Of a stretch of DNA of 64,000 nucleotides, positions 37,468 to 47,968 are shown one piece after another (positions within the stretch are counted from its first letter, which is position 1; every line of letters begins with the position of its first letter). A program made the translations under genes and the position numbers. The notes under the pieces were generated by a model, which saw nothing but the letters and a program-made list of their open reading frames with translations, searched no databases and was not told the origin of the DNA. The stretch comes from Acidipila sp. EB88 (GTDB lineage Bacteria > Acidobacteriota > Terriglobia > Terriglobales > Acidobacteriaceae), in assembly GCF_003858395.1 (NCBI RefSeq), contig NZ_QWEV01000005.1:1364001-1428000 (forward strand). The letters run 5' to 3'.

Positions 37468-38769
37468 TTATTCGGCCGGTGCGGTCGGGGCCTTGCGCAG
37501 GGCGCGATGCCCGATGTCCCGCCGATAGTACATCCCATCGAATCGGATCTCGGCCATCGCGGCATAGGCGCGGGCCAGTGCCTGCTCGAGCGTGGCCGCC
37601 CGCGCACAGGCGCCAAGCACCCGTCCGCCGGCGGTGGTGAAGGTTTCGTCCTGGAGCTTTGTGCCGGCGTGGAAGATCTCCACCTCTTCGAGTGACGCGG
37701 CCACGGACAGCCCGCTGATCGGGATGCCGGATGCGTACTTGCCGGGGTAGCCGCCGGAGGCGGCAATCACGCAAACAGACGCGCCACGCCGCCAGCGAAA
37801 CTCCGTATCGCTCAGGCGGCCCTCCACGCAAGCTTCGAAAGCTTCAAACAGGTCGCTCTCCAGGCGCAGCAGGATCGCCTGCGTTTCCGGGTCGCCGAAC
37901 CGCGTGTTGTATTCAAGCACCATGGGCCCGCGTGCGGTCATCATGAGGCCGATAAACAGGACGCCCTGGAACGGCGTTGACTCGGCAGCCATGCCATCGA
38001 TGGTCGGCTGGGCAATATGGTGCAGGATCCACTCCTGCATGGCAGGGGTGAGGATCGTGTCCGACGTATAGACGCCCATGCCGCCGGTGTTCAGCCCGGT
38101 GTCGCCTTCGCCGATCCGCTTGTGATCCTGCGCGGGCAGCAGCGGCGCCACGTGCTTGCCGTCGCTCATGATCAGGAAAGAGACTTCTTCCCCTTCAAGC
38201 AGCTCTTCCAGCACGATCTCGGTTTCGGGCGTGCCCAGCAGCGAGCCGTTGAACAGGCCGGCGATCGCGGTTTCTGCCTCGGCGCGCGTTGCGCAGATCA
38301 GCACCCCCTTGCCGGCGTGCAGGCCATTGGCCTTGACCACGACCCCGCCGTGGAAAAGCTCCAGCGAGGTGCGCGCTTCCTCGGCGGTGCTGCACACGGC
38401 ATAGGCAGCCGTGGGGATGGTGTGGCGCTGCATGAACCGCTTGGAGAAGGCCTTGCTCGACTCAAGCTCGGCAGCAGCCCGGGTGGGCCCGAAGACGCGA
38501 AAGCCGCGCGCTGTGAGCGCATCCACGATGCCCAGGGCAAGCGGCACTTCCGGGCCGATCACCGTCAGCGCGGGCTCTTCCTTGACCACTACGGCGATCA
38601 TCGCTTGGAGGTCGTCCGTGTCTACGGGCACGCACCGCGCGATGCCTGCGATGCCCCCGTTGCCGGGCGCACAGACGATCTCGCCTACACGCGGCGACAG
38701 TTGCAGTGCCCAGGCGAGCGCATGCTCCCGGCCGCCGCCGCCAATCAAAAGAACCTTTGCTCCACTCAT
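37468..38769 (-). CDS. purD: Phosphoribosylamine-glycine ligase (GAR synthetase)
   Basis: Second step of de novo purine synthesis: phosphoribosylamine + glycine + ATP to GAR. ATP-grasp enzyme of 433 residues. Motifs: KVLLIGGGGREHALAWAL start, PGNGGIAGIA, GPEVPLALGIVDAL, KANGLHAGKGV, and the metal/ATP segment MVLEYNTRFGDPETQ. ATG 38769 is chosen (SGAKVLLIGGGG matches the family start); the eight extra residues upstream are rejected. Lies 63 bases after kdsC. Confidence 0.95.
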   Translation of the reverse strand: MSGAKVLLIGGGGREHALAWALQLSPRVGEIVCAPGNGGIAGIARCVPVDTDDLQAMIAVVVKEEPALTVIGPEVPLALGIVDALTARGFRVFGPTRAAAELESSKAFSKRFMQRHTIPTAAYAVCSTAEEARTSLELFHGGVVVKANGLHAGKGVLICATRAEAETAIAGLFNGSLLGTPETEIVLEELLEGEEVSFLIMSDGKHVAPLLPAQDHKRIGEGDTGLNTGGMGVYTSDTILTPAMQEWILHHIAQPTIDGMAAESTPFQGVLFIGLMMTARGPMVLEYNTRFGDPETQAILLRLESDLFEAFEACVEGRLSDTEFRWRRGASVCVIAASGGYPGKYASGIPISGLSVAASLEEVEIFHAGTKLQDETFTTAGGRVLGACARAATLEQALARAYAAMAEIRFDGMYYRRDIGHRALRKAPTAPAE

Positions 38770-38832
38770 TCTGTTCCCAAGGCTACTCCACACAGCAGGC
38801 TGGACAAAGCCTGCTGCGCCGGCGCGCCCGGG

Positions 38833-39405
38833 CTATGCCAGCGCTTTCGGCACGGCTTCTTCCCAACGCCCCTGCGCCTTCAGGATCAGCTCCACCACTT
38901 CGCGCGCCGAACCGTGGCCCGCCGCGCGGCGCGTCACATACTGGCACACCGCTTTCAGCTCAGGCGCGCCATCCGCGACGCAGATCGCGAGCCCCGCGCG
39001 CTGGGCCAGTGGAATATCCGGCAGGTCGTCGCCCATGTACGCCACCTCGTCCTCGCGGACGCCGGCATGCTCCAGGATCTCTTCGAACGCATCGGTCTTC
39101 TTCGCCTGCCCCAGGTAGACGTAGGTGACCTTGTTCTCCTTGGCGCGCTGCTGCACCGCGGGGGACTTGCGCCCGGTGATGAAGCCGGTCCGGATACCCA
39201 TGGTGTTGGCCAGCGAAAGACCCTGGCCATCCTGCGCATTGAACACCTTCATCTCTGTCACCGTTGCAGCGCCGGCGGCGTCCGTTGCACCGATCAGGCA
39301 GACGCCTCCGTCGGTGATCGTGCCATCCACATCCATCAGGAAAACCTTGATCTTGCGGGCGCGCTCCAGCACGTCCGGACTCGCAAGCGTTTCTAAATCG
39401 GCCAT
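38833..39405 (-). CDS. kdsC: KDO-8-phosphate phosphatase-like HAD hydrolase
   Basis: HAD phosphatase of the KdsC type, releasing phosphate from KDO-8-P for lipopolysaccharide core, 190 residues. Motif I VFLMDVDGTITDGGV (DxDGTxTDG), motif II ITGRKSPAV, motif III/IV region YMGDDLPDIPLAQRAGLAICVADG. No cap domain insert, so a tetrameric C0 HAD as known for KdsC. An insert GATDAAGAATVTEMKVFNAQDGQG between motif I and II is slightly longer than usual. Start ATG 39405. First gene of kdsC-purD-DLH; divergent from the Nramp gene. Confidence 0.88.
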   Translation of the reverse strand: MADLETLASPDVLERARKIKVFLMDVDGTITDGGVCLIGATDAAGAATVTEMKVFNAQDGQGLSLANTMGIRTGFITGRKSPAVQQRAKENKVTYVYLGQAKKTDAFEEILEHAGVREDEVAYMGDDLPDIPLAQRAGLAICVADGAPELKAVCQYVTRRAAGHGSAREVVELILKAQGRWEEAVPKALA

Positions 39406-39480
39406 GCCCCATGCTAACGGCTGCCCCGGGCGTGCCCTGCCGGAACCGGTCGCAGGCAGCAGAGAGGACTCAAAGCGGTA

Positions 39481-40812
39481 GTGGATACTGAAGGGGTGCC
39501 GGACACCCCCATCGCAGCTGTGGACTTGAGCCGACCCGGGCGCCGCCCGCTCAAGCAGCTGCTGCTGCACATGGGGCCGGCGTTTGTGGCGAGCATCGCC
39601 TACATCGACCCGGGGAACTTCGCGACCAACTTCACCGCGGGCGCGCAGTTCGGCAACCAGCTGCTCTGGGTGCTGCTGTGGTCGAACGCCATGGCGATCC
39701 TGATCCAGTACCTGTCGGCCAAGCTTGGAATTGCCACCGGCCGCACACTGCCCCAGAGCTGCCGCGATCACTTCTCGCGGCGCACGGCGGTCCTGCTCTG
39801 GCTCACAGCTGAAATCTCCGCCCTGGCGACGGACCTGGCCGAGTTCCTGGGAGCAGCGCTGGGCTTCTACCTGCTGTTTGGCCCATGGTTCCTGATGCAC
39901 GGCTGGGATCGCCGCGAAACGCTGCTGCTGGCGGCGCTGGTCTCGACCGTGCTGGTGTTTGCGCTGCTGGCGCTTGAGCTGCGCGGGTTCCGCAAGCTCG
40001 AGGTCGCGATCATCGCCTTTGTGGCGCTGATCGGGCTTTGCTACGGGGCAGAGCTGGCGCTGGTGCATCCGCTCTGGAGCGATGTGGCCCATCACATCCT
40101 GGTTCCCCAGGTAGCGCGCCTCAGCATCTACGCCGCGGTCAGCATGCTGGGAGCCACGGTGATGCCGCACGTGGTGTACCTCCACTCGGCGCTGGTGCAG
40201 CCCAGGGTCCAGCAGGAGACGGCCCTTGCCGCCACGCCGCAGGAGGATCTGCGCATCCGCCGGCACCTGCTCCGCTACGAGAAGATCGACATCCTGATCG
40301 CGATGAACGGCGCCTGGCTCGTGAACTCCGCCATGGTGATCGTTGCGGCGGCCGCGTTCGCCGGCAACCGCGCGGCGAGCGACATGACGATCGAGGACGC
40401 GCACCGCACGCTGGGCCCGCTGCTGGGGCAGGCCTCCGCAACCATCTTTGCCGTGGCCCTTTTGTGCTCGGGCCTCAGCTCCTCGACCGTAGGCACCATG
40501 GCCGGGCAGGTGGTGCTGGAGGGGTTTCTCCACGTCCGCTTTTCGATCTTTCTGCGACGCCTGCTTACGTTGATCCCGGCCATCCTGGTCATTGCGAGCG
40601 GGCTCGATGCGTTGCGAATCCTGGTGCTGTCGCAGGTGGTGCTGTCGTTCGCGCTGCCATTCGCGCTGATCCCGCTGCTGCTGCTGACCGGTCGCGCCTC
40701 CGTAATGCAGGGGTTCGCAAACAGCAGGCTGACCCAGCGCGCCGGCTGGGCCATCACCGCCGTGATCATCGCGCTCAATGGCATGCTCCTCTGGCAGATC
40801 GCGACAACATGA
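39481..40812 (+). CDS. Nramp family divalent metal (Mn/Fe) transporter
   Basis: Proton-coupled Mn2+/Fe2+ importer of the inner membrane, 443 residues, about 11 helices. The metal-site helix reads YIDPGNFATNFTAGAQFG (DPGN) and helix 6 GATVMPHVVYLHSALVQ (the MPH motif), both needed in the family. GTG start at 39481 with a weak ribosome site. No MntR box or riboswitch was recognised in the 75-base gap to kdsC. Ends 23 bases from the convergent GH18 gene. Confidence 0.9.
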   Translation: MDTEGVPDTPIAAVDLSRPGRRPLKQLLLHMGPAFVASIAYIDPGNFATNFTAGAQFGNQLLWVLLWSNAMAILIQYLSAKLGIATGRTLPQSCRDHFSRRTAVLLWLTAEISALATDLAEFLGAALGFYLLFGPWFLMHGWDRRETLLLAALVSTVLVFALLALELRGFRKLEVAIIAFVALIGLCYGAELALVHPLWSDVAHHILVPQVARLSIYAAVSMLGATVMPHVVYLHSALVQPRVQQETALAATPQEDLRIRRHLLRYEKIDILIAMNGAWLVNSAMVIVAAAAFAGNRAASDMTIEDAHRTLGPLLGQASATIFAVALLCSGLSSSTVGTMAGQVVLEGFLHVRFSIFLRRLLTLIPAILVIASGLDALRILVLSQVVLSFALPFALIPLLLLTGRASVMQGFANSRLTQRAGWAITAVIIALNGMLLWQIATT

Positions 40813-40835
40813 ACCCAGCGAACGCTGCCACGCTC

Positions 40836-42194
40836 TTACCGGGCAGCGCTCTGTGCGTCCGGCGCGGTCGCCTGGCTGACCACGGGGTGAGCCGCAGCGC
40901 CGCCGTGCGCAAGCGCCCGGGCCATCGCCTTGAGCATGGCGCCATCCGCGGTGTCGCCACTTAACTCCCAGATCATCATGCCGCCCAGCGCGTGTTCCCG
41001 GCTGTAGCCGGCCTTGGCAGCCGCCGAGGCCGGGTCGTCAAAGGTCCAGAAGTCCTTGCCGTCGTAGCTCCACGGCGCCTGCGAATGCGGATCGCGGAAC
41101 GGCGTTGCCACCCCGGGAAGCGCGGCGATCTTCCAGTACGGAGAATCATCATGGTCGGGCTTACCGGTCATGCCCAGGCCATGCTGCGCGCCGGCGTCCG
41201 TAACCCCTGACCAGTGATAGCCGTAGAACGGGATACCCATCAGCAGCTTGGCCGGCGGAACGCCCGCGGTCTCATAGTCGGTGACCGTGCCATCAATGGT
41301 GCCGCTCTCCTGCTGCTGCCCTGGGATGGGATAAAGCGGTGCAATGATGCCAGTCAGCTTCTGCCAGGGGCCGTTGTAGTCATAGTTCATCAGGCCCACC
41401 TGGTCGACCGAACGCGCCACCAGCGGCCAGTCCACCCCCGGGTAGCGCCGCAGCCCGGCGCCTACGGCAATCGTCAGCATCGGACGGGTGTGTGTCGCTG
41501 CCCCGTACAGGTCGAGCTGCCGCCGAAACTCCACCATCAACGCGGTAAAGTTGGCGCCGTCGCTCATGCCGCCCGCGCCCGGCCCGTTCGGGTACTCCCA
41601 GTCCACGTCAATGCCGTTGAACAGCCCGGGCGCCCGGAGGCCGAAGCCCAGGTTGCCGCGCAGAAACACATCCACGCAAGAGGCCACAAAGGCTTCGCGT
41701 TTCGCCGGCTGCGCCGCGTCGGCAAATGCCGAGGCCTTGCCTTCAATGGAGATCAGCAGGCGCGTGCGCGGGTAGCGCTGCCGCAGCTCCTGCAACTGGT
41801 GAAAAGCACCGCGCAGCACCGGGGCAGACGAGCCCGAAACGCCTGGTGCGGACGGGCCCGAGGCAGGTGCGCCAGGGGCGGCGCCCGGCTGCGCAGGCGT
41901 ATCCAGCGCCGGCACGATCGGGTCCGCTGTTCCGTCCACGCTGTTGGCGGCGTCGTAGCGGTGGTTCAGGTCTGTTTCCGGATTGGCCACCACGCAGCGC
42001 CCATCGTTGATAAAGGCCTGCGAGTAGTTGATCTGGGTCAGCAGCTTCATCGATCCGCTGGTTACCAGCTGCTTTGCCGCCCACGGTGGATCATTGGTCT
42101 CGCCCCATTGCGGCAGGTAGCCAACCAGGGCGGGCTGCTGGGCAAGGGCGGGGCTGGCAAGGAACAGGAAAAGCAGCGCGCGCAGGTTGATCAT
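40836..42194 (-). CDS. Secreted glycoside hydrolase family 18 (chitinase-like)
   Basis: Exported chitinase/endo-N-acetylglucosaminidase-type enzyme, 452 residues; signal MINLRALLFLFLASPALAQ. TIM barrel: LVGYLPQWGE, LLTQINYSQAFI, RTRLLISIEGK, the catalytic motif NGIDVDWEYP and VGLMNYDYNG. The usual first Asp of DxxDxDxE is Asn here, while the DxDxE part with the acid Glu is kept. A Pro/Ala/Gly/Ser-rich segment (around residues 95-125, AQPGAAPGAPASGPSAPG) sits in a loop before the third strand, possibly a flexible linker. No carbohydrate-binding module seen. Divergent from acnA. Confidence 0.88.
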   Translation of the reverse strand: MINLRALLFLFLASPALAQQPALVGYLPQWGETNDPPWAAKQLVTSGSMKLLTQINYSQAFINDGRCVVANPETDLNHRYDAANSVDGTADPIVPALDTPAQPGAAPGAPASGPSAPGVSGSSAPVLRGAFHQLQELRQRYPRTRLLISIEGKASAFADAAQPAKREAFVASCVDVFLRGNLGFGLRAPGLFNGIDVDWEYPNGPGAGGMSDGANFTALMVEFRRQLDLYGAATHTRPMLTIAVGAGLRRYPGVDWPLVARSVDQVGLMNYDYNGPWQKLTGIIAPLYPIPGQQQESGTIDGTVTDYETAGVPPAKLLMGIPFYGYHWSGVTDAGAQHGLGMTGKPDHDDSPYWKIAALPGVATPFRDPHSQAPWSYDGKDFWTFDDPASAAAKAGYSREHALGGMMIWELSGDTADGAMLKAMARALAHGGAAAHPVVSQATAPDAQSAAR

Positions 42195-42503
42195 CTAGCC
42201 TCATAGACGAGTCGCGGCCCAACGCGGATGCATCGCGTGGGTCAGAACGCCGCACTCCCGTGCATGCGCCGGCACCCTGAATCACCCCGGGCGCCCCGGC
42301 ACGGCAAACCACGTCGCCGCACGCTAAAATAGTGGCCACATGTTCCCTGCGTCGCCTTCCACACTCCCGTGTGAGCTCCCACGCACGCCGCTCCTGAAGC
42401 GGTTCCGCCATGGTCATCGCGATCGCGGCCCCGGCGCACGCTGACACCTGCTTTCCGTGTTTCTCTGCTTTTCCCTTCTTTTCGCCACAAGGACATACGA
42501 CCT
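42195..42503. promoter_or_regulatory. Divergent promoter region GH18 / acnA
   Basis: 309 bases shared by two divergent genes. A -10-like TAAAAT lies at 42325-42330 pointing toward acnA, without a good -35. AAGGA at 42489-42493 serves acnA. Nothing else was recognised. Confidence 0.3.
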
Positions 42504-45422
<2,919 letters not shown>

Positions 45423-45432
45423 CTGGATCGCG

Positions 45433-45477
45433 AAAAACAACGAAGCCACGGCCCAGGAGCCGTGGCTTCGTTGTTTT
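45433..45477. terminator. Bidirectional terminator between acnA and xylanase gene
   Basis: 19-bp stem AAAACAACGAAGCCACGGC / GCCGTGGCTTCGTTGTTTT with a six-base loop, A-run on one side and T-run on the other, 12 bases after the acnA stop. Can end both convergent genes. Confidence 0.92.
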
Positions 45478-45547
45478 CAGGCAGGGGCAAAGCAAACCGC
45501 CTGCGCGGCTGGCGGTCCCTTCGGGACGGGTGTACCCGAAAGTGAAA

Positions 45548-46774
45548 CTAGGCTTTGCGCGATCCCAGTGCGGCGCGGAGCGCGAAGAACGCCGGGTGCG
45601 GCTGGTAGTTGTTGTCGAACGGCAGGCACACCTCTTCGCGGTCCGGATGCTTCGGGCGCCATTTGCTGCCGTCCTTGCCCTTGCTGTTGAGCCACGAGTA
45701 CCGGTCCGCCACGCCCCAGCACAGCACGTCTGTCACGGCCGGGCTGCTCAGCATGCTGCCCACGTAGCTGCCGTAGATGCCGGCGACGCTCTTTTCCCTG
45801 TCCGCTCCGTCGTCACCTTCCAGGCTGTCGTCGTTCACGTCGAGCTCGGTGATGAACACCTTCATGCCGAGGGCGCGCGTCTGCGCCACCAGTGCAGCAA
45901 GGCCGCCATCGATTTTGGAAGCTGAACCAGCCGAGAGGTGCGACTGCACGCCCAGCGCATCGATGGGCACTCCGCCCTGCTTCAGCCGGGTGATCAACCC
46001 CATCACGGCCTGCCGCTTGGCGCCCTGCGCGGCCCCGTCGGTCTCGATGTCGTAGTCGTTGTACGTGAGCAGCGCCGCCGGGTCGACCGAGCGGGCCGTA
46101 CGGAACGCAATCTCGAGGTAGCGCGGCCCGAGCAGCCGGTACCAGGGACTGTCGCGCAGCCCCTCGGGCTTCCCGTCTTCGGGCTTGATCGCCTCGTTCA
46201 CCACGTCCCAGGCGCGGATCTTGCCTTTGTACCGCGTCATCACCGTCTTGATGTGCTGCACGAGGTATTGCTCGGCGTTCTGCTTGTTGACTGTTGCGGC
46301 AAACCAGGGCGGCAGTTGCTCATGCCAGCACAGGTTGTGCCCGCGGACCGCCATGCCGTGTTCCTCGGCAAAGGCCACGAAGCGGTCGGCATCGTCGAAG
46401 AAGAACTGGTCAGGCGCAGGCCGCATGGGAGCCCACTTCATGGCGTTCTCGGCCACCACGATGTTGCACTGGTCGATCAGCGTTTGCCGGTAGCCGGGCT
46501 CCCTGGTGAGCAGCCCCAGGTTGACCGCAGCGCCAACAAACAGGCCGCGGGCCGCTGCGTGCGCTTTGAGCGAAGCGTCACCTGTAAACGAGGCCGTTGG
46601 CTCCGGCTGCCCCGGCGCTGCGCTCTGGGCCCATCTCGAGGCCTCGGCTGTCCCAGTTGCTCCTGCTGCGTGCAGCCAGCCCGGCACCGCCTGCAAGGCC
46701 GCAAGCCCGGCACCACCCAGCATTAGCTTTCTCCCAAAGGTGCGACGTGTGTCCTTTGCTTTTGTGTTCTCCAC
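45548..46774 (-). CDS. Endo-1,4-beta-xylanase, GH10, Tat-exported
   Basis: Cleaves xylan backbones outside the cytoplasm, 408 residues. The N terminus TRRTFGRKLMLGGAGLAAL has an RR motif and hydrophobic core ending near LHAAG, so probably a Tat signal. GH10 motifs: VAENAMKWAPM, GHNLCWHEQLPPWF, the acid/base Glu in RAWDVVNEAIK, and the nucleophile Glu in VFITELDVND; VLCWGVADRYSWL is also family-typical. GTG start 46774 with AGGAG nine bases upstream. No binding module. Fits with the GH18, GH2 and trehalase genes as a polymer-degrading set. Confidence 0.93.
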   Translation of the reverse strand: MENTKAKDTRRTFGRKLMLGGAGLAALQAVPGWLHAAGATGTAEASRWAQSAAPGQPEPTASFTGDASLKAHAAARGLFVGAAVNLGLLTREPGYRQTLIDQCNIVVAENAMKWAPMRPAPDQFFFDDADRFVAFAEEHGMAVRGHNLCWHEQLPPWFAATVNKQNAEQYLVQHIKTVMTRYKGKIRAWDVVNEAIKPEDGKPEGLRDSPWYRLLGPRYLEIAFRTARSVDPAALLTYNDYDIETDGAAQGAKRQAVMGLITRLKQGGVPIDALGVQSHLSAGSASKIDGGLAALVAQTRALGMKVFITELDVNDDSLEGDDGADREKSVAGIYGSYVGSMLSSPAVTDVLCWGVADRYSWLNSKGKDGSKWRPKHPDREEVCLPFDNNYQPHPAFFALRAALGSRKA

Positions 46775-46908
46775 GTAAGCCTGCTCCTGCCTCGGCGCGC
46801 CCGCTTAGAGAAGCTAAGGGTGTTCGCGCCTGCAAGCAAACTACAACAGCACACAGCACAAAGGGCGACCGAGTGGCCGCCCTCTGGGGTTACGCACCTT
46901 GACCGCAA

Positions 46909-47528
46909 CTAGACCGCTGCCGCAACCTCGGCATACAGGGGCTGCAGGAAGTCCGATTCCTGCACCTTGCCCTGCGCCAGGGCAGTAGTGCCGCCCGCCA
47001 AAAGCACCTTGGTATCGGTGATGCCGATAAAGCCAAAGATCGCCTTGAGATACGGGGTCCCCTGGTTGTAGCCTTCCGCCGGGCTGCCGGGCGTGTAGAC
47101 GCCGCCGCTGGCGAGGATGAAAGTGGCCTTACGGTCCTTCACAAGACCCGCATAGCCCTGCTCGCCAATCGAGAAGGTCTTGCCATGGCGCACGATGTGA
47201 TCGATCCAGGCCTTCACGTTGGCGGGTACCGCAAAGTTATACAAGGGCGTCGCCAGCACAATCTCGTTCGCCTCGAGCAGTTCCGCGATGAAGTTGTCGG
47301 AAACCTGGAGCGCTGCCTTCTGCTCGGGGTGTGCTGCTCGGGTGGCGCGTAGGCTCCGCCAATCCACTGCAGGTCCACAAACGGCAGATCCGTCTTGACT
47401 AAATCGCGGTAGATGACCTTGCCGCCGGGGTTCTTGCTCTGCCACTCCTCGGCGAAGGTCTTGCTGAGCTTGCGTGAGATGGAATGTTCCCCGCGGGGGC
47501 TGGCATCGATGTGCAGAAGTGTAGGCAT
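46909..47528 (-). pseudogene. azoR: FMN-dependent NADH azoreductase, frameshifted
   Basis: Flavodoxin-like azo/quinone reductase of about 205 residues, split by a single-base frameshift. The first part, from ATG 47528 (AAGGAG upstream), reads MPTLLHIDASPRGEHSISRK through GGAYAPPEQHTP. The remainder, in another frame, reads EQKAALQVSDNFIAELLEAN, ATPLYNFAVPANVKAWIDHI, GKTFSIGEQGYAG and ILASGGVYTPG to VAAAV at 46909. Both halves join perfectly at a four-base G run (47326-47329 plus strand), as if one C of a CCCCC on the coding strand were lost. Either a sequencing error or a very recent inactivation; all motifs are intact on both sides. Confidence 0.88.
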
Positions 47529-47968
47529 AGTTCTCCTTGAGGCGGTTGGTCAGGCATGGATCGTTGAAGTACGAGTGATCACGCGCGTTCTCTGGTTTGG
47601 ATGGCGCGGGGCTCCGGAGGATGCGTAAATATCCTGCGCAGCTCCAATCTGGGCCTGCGAGTCTGCGCAAGGGCAGCCCAAGGCTGTACCCTTACTGGGA
47701 ACCTAGTCTTTGGACTGGTTCTGGAGCGATTCGCGTTGGTTTGTGAAGCGAAGGCTACGCGGCAGGGCAGCGTGACAGGCAATGGACGTGGGCGTTGCTC
47801 CCCCGATGCGCGTATGCCTCAAGGTTGGGAACTGTTGCCTGCGTCTTCTATAATCAGCTTTCGCTCAAGCTTGCTCTGATTTTTGCTGTAGCCGAGGGTG
47901 TGCCTATCTTTCCCGAAATCTGTGGGAGTCAAACTCCCCGAAGCCTCACCCGCCGGCCTGCGCGTACG
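47529..47968. promoter_or_regulatory. Divergent region azoR / bamA
   Basis: 440 bases without a convincing gene, shared by two divergent genes. The bamA promoter at 47825-47854 lies inside. No operator palindrome was recognised. Confidence 0.45.
47825..47854 (+). promoter_or_regulatory. Predicted sigma-70-type promoter of bamA
   Basis: -35 TTGGGA (47825-47830), 18-base spacer, consensus -10 TATAAT (47849-47854). Transcription would start near 47861, giving a leader of about 108 bases before ATG 47969. Confidence 0.6.

Noticed and set aside
38833..40533. Apparent 566-residue fusion of an N-terminal region with KdsC
   Set aside because: The N-terminal two-thirds is the antisense of the Nramp gene; KdsC homology begins at the ATG at 39405.
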